Source of the DNA: an uncultured Azospirillum sp.
Lineage (GTDB): Bacteria > Pseudomonadota > Alphaproteobacteria > RF32 > CAG-239
Direction of reading: 5' to 3'
Length of the DNA: 19,296 nucleotides
Assembly: GCA_900542055.1 (NCBI GenBank)
Contig: UQMA01000028.1
Coordinates: forward strand, 1-19,296
Shown here: piece by piece, positions 7,488-15,377 of the stretch
Position numbering within the stretch: the stretch's first letter is position 1
How the letters are laid out: each line of letters starts with the position of its first letter
Position numbers and translations under genes: made by a program
Notes under the pieces: generated by a model
Databases searched by the model: none
Told to the model about the DNA's origin: nothing
Seen by the model: the letters and a program-made list of their open reading frames with translations, nothing else

Positions 7488-8966
7488 ATGCGTTTGGCTT
7501 CAGTGTTAATGATGTCGGTATTTGGTTTTTCATCATTGTGCAATGCCGTTGAGAAACCAATTAACGAAAATAATAAACTCAGCCTTGATATAAGTATATA
7601 CAATCAAAATCTGGCTCTGGTTAAAGATGTGCGCCGTGTGCCGTTGGAACAGGGAAACAATGATATCGCATTTGAAGGTGTTGCATCAAATATCAAGCCC
7701 GAAACGGCTATTTTGTATGCCGATGGACTGAAAGTTTTGGAACAAAATTATGACTATGATTTATTAACAGCCAACAATATGGTTGATAAGTCTGTTGGAA
7801 CAAGTGTTAAAACCGTGTTGATGAATCCGACAACCGGCGAAAATATTTATAATAAAGCCAAAATTATCAGTGCGACCTATGGAATGCCGGTGCTGGAATT
7901 TGATTATGGAATTGAAGCCAATTTTCCGGGGCGCATAGTTTTTGAAAACTTACCATCAGGATTGCGCAGCAAACCGACTTTGGTGGCAAAAGTTGTCAGT
8001 GATAAAACAGCGGAAAAAGATTTATCTTTGGCTTATTTGACAAATGGCATCAGCTGGAAGACAAACTATGTGGCAAAAGTAAACAATGCCGACACACTCA
8101 ATTTGACCGGCTGGGTAACTATAAATAACGAGTCTGGTGTTGATTATAATGATGCAAAAGTACAGCTGGTAGCGGGAAATGTTAATGAAGTGCGCGAGGC
8201 TGCGTTCGGTGCGCCGCGTGTTATGATGAAAATGGCTGCGGTTATGGATTCGGCAGCTGAAAGCGCTTCTTCGAATGCCGCTGTTCAGCAAGATTTAAGC
8301 GGATACCATCTATATACTTTGCCGAATAAAACAACTATAAAAGATAAACAGACAAAACAAATCAGCCTTTTGGAAAAAAACGGGGTTAAATATAAAAAAG
8401 AAGCAAAACTCGATTCACGTCTGTATTTTTCACCGTCGTCAAATTCTAACTTTGAGCAAATTCACCCCGATATGTATTATGTGATGTCTAACAATGAAAA
8501 AGATAACTTGGGCTTGCAGCTTCCAGCCGGCGTTATCCGTTTTTATGAAAATGATGATAACGGAAATCTGCAGTTTATCGGTGAAAATTCGATTGCCCAT
8601 GTTGCGAAAGGCGAGGTTATGCGGTTGCGCTTGGGGAGTTTTGTAAATATTTTTGCCAACGGAAAAATCAAACAGATTCAAAAACTGTCGGAAGAAAAGC
8701 CTGTAAAAGACGGAACCCGTTGCAATAATATAAAATCAATATACCGTTATGAGAACGAAATTGAGATTGTTAACTCCGGTAAAAATGCTCAGGAATTTGT
8801 ATATACGCAGAATTTGCCTAAAGATGCGACGGTTTCTTCAGAAAATATTAAAGGAAATCTGAAAAATGCCAGTGCTTATGAATGGCGTTTTTCCATACCG
8901 GCCGAAGGCAAGCAAATTTTGTCGTTTGCCGTTACGGCTCCTAATGAACGCCGAGTTTGCGAATAG
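7488..8966 (+). CDS. Secreted DUF4139 domain protein
   Basis: The 492-residue protein begins with a Sec signal peptide: hydrophobic core LASVLMMSVFGFSSL and a likely cleavage after CNA near residue 20. The mature part opens with SLDISIYNQNLALVKDVRRV, the N-terminal strand pattern of DUF4139 proteins. It continues with SLAYLTNGISWKTNYVAKV and the LTGWVTINNESGVDYNDAKVQL stretch that define the family. Members are all-beta proteins of unknown biochemical role, usually exported. The start is supported by GGGAGAAG 7-8 bases upstream. A strong promoter precedes it and a strong terminator follows, so it is monocistronic. Length is normal and no frame break is seen. Its function cannot be inferred from its neighbours. 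Confidence 0.9.
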   Translation: MRLASVLMMSVFGFSSLCNAVEKPINENNKLSLDISIYNQNLALVKDVRRVPLEQGNNDIAFEGVASNIKPETAILYADGLKVLEQNYDYDLLTANNMVDKSVGTSVKTVLMNPTTGENIYNKAKIISATYGMPVLEFDYGIEANFPGRIVFENLPSGLRSKPTLVAKVVSDKTAEKDLSLAYLTNGISWKTNYVAKVNNADTLNLTGWVTINNESGVDYNDAKVQLVAGNVNEVREAAFGAPRVMMKMAAVMDSAAESASSNAAVQQDLSGYHLYTLPNKTTIKDKQTKQISLLEKNGVKYKKEAKLDSRLYFSPSSNSNFEQIHPDMYYVMSNNEKDNLGLQLPAGVIRFYENDDNGNLQFIGENSIAHVAKGEVMRLRLGSFVNIFANGKIKQIQKLSEEKPVKDGTRCNNIKSIYRYENEIEIVNSGKNAQEFVYTQNLPKDATVSSENIKGNLKNASAYEWRFSIPAEGKQILSFAVTAPNERRVCE

Positions 8967-8979
8967 CATATTTTTTGAA

Positions 8980-9020
8980 AAAAAGTAACCCACTGATTTG
9001 ACTGTGGGTTACTTTTTAGT
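8980..9020 (+). terminator. Rho-independent terminator after the DUF4139 gene
   Basis: A 14-bp stem, aaaaagtaacccac (8980-8993) with gtgggttacttttt (9004-9017), closes a 10-base loop and is followed by more T residues. Confidence 0.9.
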
Positions 9021-9042
9021 TTTTTAGCTTATCATATATATG

Positions 9043-9070
9043 TTGAAGTTTCCGGCGGCAGTAGTAAAAT
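9043..9070 (+). promoter_or_regulatory. Candidate promoter for the GT2-ybaK operon
   Basis: TTGAAG (9043-9048), 16 bases, then TAAAAT (9065-9070; 5 of 6). The predicted start is near 9077, just before the AGGAGA ribosome site of ATG 9092. Confidence 0.45.
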
Positions 9071-9091
9071 GCTTTTTATTAGGAGAATTAA

Positions 9092-9904
9092 ATGGACAAA
9101 GTTTCTGTTATCATGCCGTTATATAACAGCCAATCTTTTGTGGAAGCGGCTGTAAAATCGGTTCAGCGCCAAACATACCAAAATTGGGAGTTGTTGATTG
9201 TCGACGATGCTTCAACAGATAATTCATTGGCCGAAGCGCGCAAATTTGAAAAAACAGATGCCCGTATAAAAGTGTTTGCTTCTGAAAAAAATCTGGGAGT
9301 CAGCGCAAGCCGCAATTTTGCTATCAAATACGCAAGCGGACGCTATGTGGCTTTTTTGGATTCGGATGATTTGTGGTCGAAGCATAAATTGGCTAAACAA
9401 ATTGAGTTTATGAAACAAAATAATGCCGCTTTGTCACATACGGCTTATGCCTTTATGAATAAAGACGGAAAGATTAAACACAGCGGAAAAGTCAATGTAG
9501 ATAAAAATGTTGATTTGGCAAAATATATGAAAACCACACAGATAGGGATGTCTTCGGTTATGGTCGACCGTCGGCAGATTCAAACGATTCACTTTCCAGA
9601 TGATAGAAAATTGTGCGAAGATGCGCGCGTATGGATGGGATATATGCGGGAAGGCTATAATTTCAGCGGGTTGAACGAAGTGTTATCGCTTTATCGCATC
9701 AGAGATAAACAGCTCAGCAAAAACAAAGTTAAAATGGCGGCAAACACCTTGCAAAGATATTGGAACGAAAAAAATCTTCCGGCGTATAAAAGACTGTATT
9801 ATTTTTTACATTATGCCTGCAACGGCGTCGAAAAACGTTTGCGCCCGACCAAATTGGATATGAAAACGGTTATTAAAAATTTTGAAAACGAAACGGAGCG
9901 ATAA
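9092..9904 (+). CDS. Family 2 glycosyltransferase (GT-A fold)
   Basis: The protein transfers a sugar from a nucleotide-sugar donor, probably during LPS, capsule or other glycan assembly at the inner face of the membrane. The N-terminus VSVIMPLYNSQSFVEAAVKS and the later LLIVDDASTDNS form the nucleotide-binding half. The metal-binding DxD is in LDSDD at residues 90-93, and CEDARVWMGY fits the general-base region. At 270 residues it is a single-domain enzyme without membrane helices. AGGAGA lies 6 bases before the ATG. The stop is one base before the ybaK start, implying cotranscription. With the decayed glycan genes at 6950-7416 it suggests a former polysaccharide locus. The acceptor and donor cannot be read from the sequence. 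Confidence 0.92.
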   Translation: MDKVSVIMPLYNSQSFVEAAVKSVQRQTYQNWELLIVDDASTDNSLAEARKFEKTDARIKVFASEKNLGVSASRNFAIKYASGRYVAFLDSDDLWSKHKLAKQIEFMKQNNAALSHTAYAFMNKDGKIKHSGKVNVDKNVDLAKYMKTTQIGMSSVMVDRRQIQTIHFPDDRKLCEDARVWMGYMREGYNFSGLNEVLSLYRIRDKQLSKNKVKMAANTLQRYWNEKNLPAYKRLYYFLHYACNGVEKRLRPTKLDMKTVIKNFENETER

Positions 9905-9905
9905 A

Positions 9906-10370
9906 ATGGCTGATAAAACAAACGCAATGCGCAAATTAGACAGTATGAAAATTGCTTATAAAGAATATTTTTATACTAATGCTGTCAGCGGCATAGAAGT
10001 GGCGACTGAATTGGGAGAAAATCCCAAACAAGTTTTTAAAACGCTGGTAACAGTGGCAAAGTCGGGTGCGCATTATGTTTTTTTAATTCCGGTTGCAGAA
10101 GAATTGGATTTGAAAAAAGCGGCGGCTGTTGTCGGCGAAAAAGCTGTTGATATGCTAAAATCAAAAGATTTGCTGGGGTTAACGGGATATATCCACGGCG
10201 GTTGTTCACCGATAGGAATGAAAAAATTTTTTCGCACCACTATCCATAAATCGGCTTCAGACTTTGCAACAATTATTTTCAGCGGCGGAAAAATCGGCTT
10301 TCAAATTGAACTGAGTCTGGCTGATTTGAAAAAGGTTATTCCTTTTGAATTGGCGGATATCATCAAATAA
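9906..10370 (+). CDS. ybaK: Cys-tRNA(Pro)/Cys-tRNA(Cys) deacylase YbaK
   Basis: YbaK is a trans-editing factor that hydrolyses Cys-tRNA(Pro) mischarged by prolyl-tRNA synthetase, in the cytoplasm. The 154-residue protein carries the family blocks KTNAMRKLDSMKIAY at the N-terminus, VSGIEVATELGENPKQVFKT, VFLIPVAEELDLKKAA, then LTGYIHGGCSPIGMKK and GKIGFQIELSLADL. The Lys in VFKT and the GCSPIGMKK segment correspond to the active-site region. I start at ATG 9906, with GGAG about 7 bases upstream. A TTG at 9882 in the same frame would overlap the glycosyltransferase and extend past the usual N-terminus. It is the second gene of a two-gene unit; no hairpin follows before the next promoter. Confidence 0.95.
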   Translation: MADKTNAMRKLDSMKIAYKEYFYTNAVSGIEVATELGENPKQVFKTLVTVAKSGAHYVFLIPVAEELDLKKAAAVVGEKAVDMLKSKDLLGLTGYIHGGCSPIGMKKFFRTTIHKSASDFATIIFSGGKIGFQIELSLADLKKVIPFELADIIK

Positions 10371-10374
10371 TCTG

Positions 10375-10402
10375 TTGCATAAAATTTTAAGGCTCATACA
10401 AT
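10375..10402 (+). promoter_or_regulatory. Candidate promoter for qmcA-nfeD
   Basis: TTGCAT (10375-10380), 16 bases, then TACAAT (10397-10402; 5 of 6). The predicted start is near 10409, about 25 nt before the qmcA start. Confidence 0.45.
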
Positions 10403-10435
10403 AAATGCGTATTAATTTTTTGAAAGGATATGCAG

Positions 10436-11356
10436 ATGGAAGCTATTGCCGTAATTTTGTTATTAGTGATTATTACCGCAATTTGTTCTTCTGTCGTTAT
10501 TGTGCGGCAGGGACATGAATATACGGTTGAATTTTTAGGACGTTATACGCGTTCGCTTGATCCCGGATTTCATATTTTAATACCGATTGTTGAACGTATC
10601 GGTGCTAAAATTAATCGTATGGAACAAGTGTTGGATGTTCCGTCGCAGGAAGTTATTACGCGTGATAACGCAATGGTTACCGTTGACGGGGTTTTGTTTT
10701 TTCAAATTCAACAAGCAGCCAATGCCGCTTATCAAGTAAGAGATTTGGATCAAGCTATTTTGAACTTGATTATGACCAACATCCGCACAGTTATCGGCGG
10801 AATGGAAATTGACGAACTTTTGTCGCAGCGTGATTCTATAAATCATCGTTTGCTTGCTGTTGTTGATGAAGCAACTATTCCTTGGGGCGTGAAAGTTACC
10901 CGTGTCGAAATTAAAGATATTACGCCTCCGCGGGATTTAATCGACGCTATGGCGCGCCAAATGAAAGCCGAACGAGAAAAACGCGCAAGCATACTTGAGG
11001 CTGAAGGTATCCGTCAATCCGAAATTTTGAAATCAGAAGGTGAAAAACAGTCGCGTATTTTAGCGGCCGAAGGTGAAAAAGAAGCGGCATTTCGTGCTGC
11101 TGAGGCCAGAGAACGTGCTGCCGAAGCAGAAGCAAACGCTACAAAAATGCTGTCGGAAGCAATTAATGACGGCAATGGCAAAGCTTTGAATTATTTCTTG
11201 GGCTTAAAATATGTTGAGGCTTTACAAGGAATTGTAACTTCTCCAAACCAAAAGCTTTTGATGCTGCCGGTTGATACCCAAAATCTGATGAGTTCTCTTG
11301 CCGGTATTGCTGAAGTCGCTAAAGAAGTGCTTAATGATAAAGACGGGAAAAGATAA
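10436..11356 (+). CDS. qmcA: SPFH/band 7 membrane protein (QmcA/stomatin-like)
   Basis: This is a membrane-anchored oligomeric scaffold of the stomatin/prohibitin superfamily, linked to membrane microdomains and protein quality control. The 306-residue protein has one N-terminal helix (residues 2-22). The SPFH domain follows, with QGHEYTVEFLGRYTRSLDPG, IPIVERIGAKINRMEQVLDVP and PRDLIDAMARQMKAEREKRA. After it come an Ala/Glu-rich coiled coil (about residues 180-240) and the conserved tail YFLGLKYVEAL. I prefer ATG 10436, with AAAGG 8 bases upstream; ATG 10430 would leave only two bases. Its stop overlaps the nfeD start by one base (TAATG), the classic SPFH-NfeD pair (ybbK-ybbJ in E. coli). Confidence 0.93.
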   Translation: MEAIAVILLLVIITAICSSVVIVRQGHEYTVEFLGRYTRSLDPGFHILIPIVERIGAKINRMEQVLDVPSQEVITRDNAMVTVDGVLFFQIQQAANAAYQVRDLDQAILNLIMTNIRTVIGGMEIDELLSQRDSINHRLLAVVDEATIPWGVKVTRVEIKDITPPRDLIDAMARQMKAEREKRASILEAEGIRQSEILKSEGEKQSRILAAEGEKEAAFRAAEARERAAEAEANATKMLSEAINDGNGKALNYFLGLKYVEALQGIVTSPNQKLLMLPVDTQNLMSSLAGIAEVAKEVLNDKDGKR

Positions 11357-11805
11357 TGTCATATTTGCAGTGGTTGTCCATAGGTTTGGTTTTGGTTTTG
11401 CTGGAATTTTTAGTCCCGGGAACCTATTTGGTGTGGTTTGGCTTTTCGGCGTTTGTTATGGCCGCCGTTGTAAGTCTTATGATACTGAATATAACAGAAC
11501 AAGTAGTTGTTTTTTCAATAATTTCAGCTATTTTTGCAGTCATTGGGCTTTTTGTGTATCATAAAGTTATTACCAAATTGAATTCTTTGCAAAAAACGCC
11601 TCAGCTTAATGATTTGTCAAGCCGTTGCGTTGGGCATAGTTTTAAACTTATACAAGATACCATTGATGGTCGTTCAAAAGTTGCCGTTGGAGATGGAGTT
11701 TGGCTGGTTGAATGTCAAGATGGTTTAAAAGCCGGAGATATGGTTAAAATCATTTCAGTCAAAGACGGCGTTGTTTTGGTTGCTGAAAGTAAAATTAAAG
11801 AATAA
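11356..11805 (+). CDS. NfeD-family membrane protein (partner of the SPFH protein)
   Basis: NfeD-like proteins pair with SPFH scaffolds and place an OB-fold domain on the cytoplasmic face of the membrane. This is the short form (149 residues, no ClpP-like protease domain). Residues 5-70 hold hydrophobic helices, including the LEFLVPGTYLVWFGF turn typical of the family. Residues 85-149 form the OB fold, with DGRSKVAVGDGVWLVEC and LKAGDMVKIISVKDGVVLVA. The start codon overlaps the qmcA stop by one base, and GGGAAAAG precedes it within qmcA. A strong terminator follows. Confidence 0.9.
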   Translation: MSYLQWLSIGLVLVLLEFLVPGTYLVWFGFSAFVMAAVVSLMILNITEQVVVFSIISAIFAVIGLFVYHKVITKLNSLQKTPQLNDLSSRCVGHSFKLIQDTIDGRSKVAVGDGVWLVECQDGLKAGDMVKIISVKDGVVLVAESKIKE

Positions 11806-11824
11806 CTTAAATTTGAGTTTTTGA

Positions 11825-11873
11825 TGATACAAAAAAATCTCCGTTTTGATTAACGGAGATTTTTTGTGTATCA
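11825..11873. terminator. Bidirectional terminator between nfeD and the convergent TPR gene
   Basis: A 14-bp stem, aaaaaatctccgtt (11832-11845) with aacggagatttttt (11852-11865), closes a 6-base loop. An outer pair, tgatac (11825-11830) and gtatca (11868-11873), lengthens it. The last three bases are the stop codon of the minus-strand TPR gene. Confidence 0.9.
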
Positions 11874-13649
11874 ATTGTCTGATTTTATTTTTTTGATAAT
11901 GTTATCAATCATTTTTTCATCATAACTGTATGGGATGTGAGGAGTTTTTCCATTTTCTATTTTTTGCAAAATTGCGTTCTTGTCAATTTCACCGCTGTTG
12001 TCTTTTAGTGAGACAGCATGATTCCATTGAAAAACGGCTTCATCATAGCGTCCGCTTTCCCAATAAGCATCGCCCAAATGGTCATAAATTATTGCTTCGG
12101 AAGGAGCTAAATCAGAAGCTTTTTCTAAATATTTTATGGCTAATTCATATTGTCCGATGTTATAAAAGGCCCAGCCGAGACTGTCGACAATAGTTCCTTC
12201 ATCGGAAGATTGCAGATAAGCATCGACAATCAAAGTAAAGGCCTCTTCAATATTTTCATTGTTTTGCAACAAGGTGTAGCCTAAATGGTTTTTGATGACT
12301 GGGTTGGGATTCATTGTTAAAACTTTACGAAAAGCTTCTTCCGCTTTGTCGTTTTGTTCATTGGCAGCATAAGACATTCCCAAAACAAAGACGGTTGACC
12401 AAACCTTGTATTGTTTTTCCTTAGGATAAAAGTTCAACGCTTTATTATAATAGATAATCGCATCTTTGTAACGTTTGGTCATCCGCATAATTTCGCCCAA
12501 ACCGATATAAATATCAGGATTTGGCTGATAAGATTGCAGCAATTGTCTGAGAATTGTTTCCGCTTCTTTATATTTTTCCATTTTGGTATTATTTCTTGCA
12601 ATTTGGAACAATGCGGAATAGTAACTGTCTTGCTCGGGGGTAATTTGCGCGTAAATTTCGTTTGCTTCTTTATAGAGTTCTTTGCTTTCCAAAATGGAGC
12701 CCATTAAAATTTTTGGTAAATCGTTTTTAGGGTTTGCATAGTTTGCCAAAGAGGCAAACAATAAAGAAATTTCTTCCGTTGCATTCTCTTGCTGTAAAAT
12801 CAAAGCAATTCCGAACAATGAATCAGACATGCCAACGGAAGCGTCTGAAAGAACGGGAGCAACCGCTGAGTCTGATTTTGTGAGCTTTTCGGATAAATTT
12901 TTCATAACCAGATTATTTTCATTGCCGGCAACGCTTAAAGCCTGCTTTATTTTTTGCGGATTGTTAGTCCTCAGATAAAAATTGGAAATAACACGAGTTG
13001 GAAAAACAGACAATTCCATTCCTTTTATTCCCATTAACAAAGTATAATATTTGTCGGCCTCTTCATTTTTTCCGAGATAGTCGCTTATAGCGCCGGCATG
13101 AAACAGGTACATTGCCGCAAATGCTTTGTTTTTATGCAGTGGTTCCAAAGAGTTTAATGCTTTTTCATAATCTTTTTTACCGGCATAAATCCATGCGTTC
13201 ATTAAAGGATTAAAAATTTCGCGCGAAAAATCATTATTGCAGGATTTTATGTCTTGCAGTGCTTCGTCGTATTGCCCCAGTTTTGCCGAATGAACTGCTT
13301 TTATCGTTTTAATAAAAGGACTCTTATCATTGTTTTTTAATGCTTCGTCGGCATATTTTACGGCTTCGTCGACACGTCCCTGCGAAGTCAGCATTATATA
13401 AAGTTGACTGGAGAGCATTTGCTTTTGAGGAGCTTTTTCAGCAGCAAACATATAATAGTCAGCCGAAGTATTTAAATCATGGCGAATATGAGCAACCCGA
13501 CCGGCCAAATAAGCGCCGTAAGTGCTGGAAGGTACGACTTTATGCGATTCGGTTTCCGTTTTTACAAGAGGCTGCGGTGAGACAGTGCAGCATACATTTG
13601 CAAAAATAACGCCCGACAGAATAGCTATGAGAAAAGCTGTTTTTTCCAT
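11871..13649 (-). CDS. Exported tetratricopeptide-repeat protein, alphaproteobacterial type
   Basis: The 592-residue protein starts with a hydrophobic export signal (MEKTAFLIAILSGVIFANVCC). A Cys pair follows, but no standard lipobox, so lipidation is uncertain. The rest is TPR helices. The first repeats are near SADYYMFAAEKAP and DEAVKYADEALKNN. The strongest are in the C-terminal third: IIYYNKALNFYP, AEEAFRKVLTMNPN, LGYTLLQNNENIEEA, SLGWAFYNIGQYELAIKYLEKA and DHLGDAYWESGRYDEAVFQW. The VDSLGWA/DHLGDAYW wording is typical of a conserved alphaproteobacterial TPR family, likely a periplasmic or outer-membrane scaffold. I start at ATG 13649; an in-frame ATG at 13667 falls inside the candidate -10 box. 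The gene converges on nfeD and is divergent from the UDG gene. Confidence 0.85.
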   Translation of the reverse strand: MEKTAFLIAILSGVIFANVCCTVSPQPLVKTETESHKVVPSSTYGAYLAGRVAHIRHDLNTSADYYMFAAEKAPQKQMLSSQLYIMLTSQGRVDEAVKYADEALKNNDKSPFIKTIKAVHSAKLGQYDEALQDIKSCNNDFSREIFNPLMNAWIYAGKKDYEKALNSLEPLHKNKAFAAMYLFHAGAISDYLGKNEEADKYYTLLMGIKGMELSVFPTRVISNFYLRTNNPQKIKQALSVAGNENNLVMKNLSEKLTKSDSAVAPVLSDASVGMSDSLFGIALILQQENATEEISLLFASLANYANPKNDLPKILMGSILESKELYKEANEIYAQITPEQDSYYSALFQIARNNTKMEKYKEAETILRQLLQSYQPNPDIYIGLGEIMRMTKRYKDAIIYYNKALNFYPKEKQYKVWSTVFVLGMSYAANEQNDKAEEAFRKVLTMNPNPVIKNHLGYTLLQNNENIEEAFTLIVDAYLQSSDEGTIVDSLGWAFYNIGQYELAIKYLEKASDLAPSEAIIYDHLGDAYWESGRYDEAVFQWNHAVSLKDNSGEIDKNAILQKIENGKTPHIPYSYDEKMIDNIIKKIKSDN

Positions 13650-13665
13650 TTTATAAAATGCTCCC

Positions 13666-13693
13666 ATTAAAAAACTTCTGCTATTTTAGTCAA
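13666..13693 (-). promoter_or_regulatory. Candidate promoter for the TPR gene
   Basis: On the minus strand TTGACT (13693-13688), 16 bases, then TTTAAT (13671-13666; 5 of 6). The predicted start near 13659 lies downstream of ATG 13667, which favours the start at 13649. Confidence 0.4.
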
Positions 13694-13741
13694 AAGCAAT
13701 AAAGAGTACAACAGAAAAGATATTAATACGATAATTTTTGT

Positions 13742-13770
13742 TTGCAAAAAATAAAGGAAAAGCATAGCAT
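13742..13770 (+). promoter_or_regulatory. Weak candidate promoter for the UDG gene
   Basis: TTGCAA (13742-13747), 17 bases, then TAGCAT (13765-13770). If real, transcription would begin around 13777, next to ATG 13778, making the message leaderless. Both boxes match only 4 of 6. Confidence 0.25.
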
Positions 13771-13777
13771 AAACTTT

Positions 13778-14545
13778 ATGATGAATGAAAAAGAACTTTT
13801 AGAATGGTATATATCCGCCGGCGTCGATGTTATCTGTGGTGCCGAGCCTTTTGTTGCCGCCGCTAAACCGCAGCCGGCGGCCGTGGCTGTTTTGTCTGCC
13901 GATACGCGTCCTGCAATTACCGATTTAGCGCAGATGAGTCTTACAGCTTGCAAAAATGCCCGTGATATATGCGAAAAGGCCGAAACATTAAAAGAACTTG
14001 CCGAAAAAGTGGACTGTTTTGAAGGGTGCTCACTGAAATTGACTGCCAATAAAACGGTTTTCGGTGATGGCAACGAACATGCAAAGATTTTGTTTGTCGG
14101 GGAGGCTCCGGGGGCCGATGAAGATCGTTTAGGCAAGCCTTTTGTCGGAAAAAGCGGACATCTGTTGGATAAAATGCTTTCTTCGATCGGACTTAACCGC
14201 ACAGATTGCTATATTACCAACATTCTAATGTGGCGTCCTCCTGGGAATCGCACTCCGACAAGTGCGGAAGTGGCTGTATGCCTGCCTTTTTTGAAAAGAA
14301 AAATAGAATTGATTAAACCTGAAATTATTGTGGCGTTGGGAGCTCCGGCAGCCAATGCTTTGCTAGATACGGAAGATTCAATTTCGAGAATCAGAGGCAA
14401 ATGGCTTGAATATGCTTCCCGTCCGGGAGAAAAAATTCCTTTGCTGCCGATGTTTCATCCGGCGTATCTGCTGAGAAATCCGGTGCAGAAAGCAAAAACT
14501 TGGAATGATTTGCTTAAATTGCAGAAAAAAATGTTAAATAGTTAG
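13778..14545 (+). CDS. Uracil-DNA glycosylase, family 4/5-like, alphaproteobacterial type
   Basis: The enzyme removes uracil from DNA to start base-excision repair. The core matches the family 4-like fold. Motif 1 is GEAPGADEDRLGKPFVG, followed by SGHLLDKML and RPPGNRTPT. The catalytic-loop motif is HPAYLLR, with His227. A roughly 75-residue Ala-rich N-terminal extension of low conservation precedes the core, as in other alphaproteobacterial members. Of the four Cys that hold the 4Fe-4S cluster in classical family 4 enzymes, only two aligned positions remain (Cys84, Cys168); the other two are Phe81 and Trp152. The cluster is therefore probably absent. The start is ATG 13778 or 13781; no close Shine-Dalgarno is visible. 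No clear hairpin follows, so some read-through into the next operon is possible. Confidence 0.88.
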   Translation: MMNEKELLEWYISAGVDVICGAEPFVAAAKPQPAAVAVLSADTRPAITDLAQMSLTACKNARDICEKAETLKELAEKVDCFEGCSLKLTANKTVFGDGNEHAKILFVGEAPGADEDRLGKPFVGKSGHLLDKMLSSIGLNRTDCYITNILMWRPPGNRTPTSAEVAVCLPFLKRKIELIKPEIIVALGAPAANALLDTEDSISRIRGKWLEYASRPGEKIPLLPMFHPAYLLRNPVQKAKTWNDLLKLQKKMLNS

Positions 14546-14563
14546 CTTTTTTTTCATAAATTG

Positions 14564-14592
14564 TTGGCAAATTAAAATATATGAATTATTAT
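14564..14592 (+). promoter_or_regulatory. Sigma70-like promoter of the secreted-protein/Slt operon
   Basis: TTGGCA (14564-14569), 17 bases, then TATTAT (14587-14592); each box matches 5 of 6. The predicted start near 14599 lies downstream of the in-frame ATG at 14581 and upstream of ATG 14629, so it supports the latter. Confidence 0.6.
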
Positions 14593-14628
14593 AAACTAAA
14601 TTTAAAAACAACTTTTGAGGAATTTACA

Positions 14629-15354
14629 ATGAGTATCAGCAAAACGGTTATGGGTTTAGCAGCAACAGTTTTAGCAGTTGCAAATATTAATGCAGCCAAT
14701 GCGGCGGCAACACAATCAAAAGATAATGCTGTTTTATTTAAAATTCACGACATTAATCCCGTTAAAAATAATGAAGGCGAAGTTGTCGGATGTGATTACA
14801 GCGCTACTTTCTATAACCGTTCGGATATGACAATCCGTAATGCGACAATTGATTTGGGCTGGAAAGACAAAGCTATCGGAGATGTTATAGAACAAGAGAA
14901 AAAAGAAGATACTGCTAAAAATAATTATCGAGGCAGACGCGCCCGCAGCGTTACAGAACGAACAACAGATAGAGATGTTTCGGCTTTGTTGGAAGTTCCT
15001 ACCATTAAACCGGCAAAACAAGTCGTTGTAAAATCAAGAGTAAATACTGACAGATGCTTTTTGTTGATTGATAATGTCGATTTTAACGTAAAGTCATGCA
15101 ATGCAGAGTCTGCTGCCGGTTCTGTCGATGGTGCTAAAAGACGCGGCGGCGAAAGCGCTTGCAATCGTTTGTTCTCGTTTGTTTCTCCCGAAGATCCACA
15201 GTACTACCTTGAATTTAAGGCTATTACCGTAGACGAAGAAAAAGCTGAAATCGAAGAACAGCGCCAAAAACAGAAAAGCGAAACTGACGGTATGTATAAA
15301 AAAGCCGTTTCGGCAATTGATGCAACAAACTCAATTGTTTCCGGAATTAAATAA
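14629..15354 (+). CDS. Secreted four-cysteine protein A, unknown family
   Basis: The 241-residue protein has a clear Sec signal (MSISKTVMGLAATVLAVANI) with cleavage after ANA near residue 23, so it is periplasmic or exported. The start is ATG 14629, with TGAGG 8 bases upstream. I know no family. The mature part looks beta-rich: LFKIHDINPV, then VVGCDYSATFYNRS, then RNATIDLGW. A charged Arg/Lys/Glu insert (about residues 87-113) interrupts it before VSALLEVPTIKPAKQVVVKS. Cys55, Cys143, Cys157 and Cys178 are the four cysteines of the mature protein. The C-terminal 40 residues are Glu/Lys/Gln-rich and probably helical. Cys55-x22-Trp78 and Cys143-x13-Cys157 recur with the same spacing in the next gene. 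It is the first gene of a unit with protein B and the transglycosylase. Confidence 0.75.
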   Translation: MSISKTVMGLAATVLAVANINAANAAATQSKDNAVLFKIHDINPVKNNEGEVVGCDYSATFYNRSDMTIRNATIDLGWKDKAIGDVIEQEKKEDTAKNNYRGRRARSVTERTTDRDVSALLEVPTIKPAKQVVVKSRVNTDRCFLLIDNVDFNVKSCNAESAAGSVDGAKRRGGESACNRLFSFVSPEDPQYYLEFKAITVDEEKAEIEEQRQKQKSETDGMYKKAVSAIDATNSIVSGIK

Positions 15355-15377
15355 CCATTACGGAAAGAGAAAAGCCA

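Noticed and set aside
11298..11564. Plus-strand 88-codon ORF spanning the qmcA/nfeD junction
   Set aside because: It overlaps two recognised genes in another frame and has no ribosome site or family match.
13560..13649. Lipoprotein signal on the TPR protein (Cys-Cys after the hydrophobic core)
   Set aside because: The residues before the Cys (ANV) do not match the lipobox, which needs Gly, Ala or Ser at -1; it may be an ordinary signal peptide or anchor.
13723..14202. Minus-strand 159-codon ORF
   Set aside because: It is the shadow of the uracil-DNA glycosylase frame, whose motifs on the plus strand are unambiguous.
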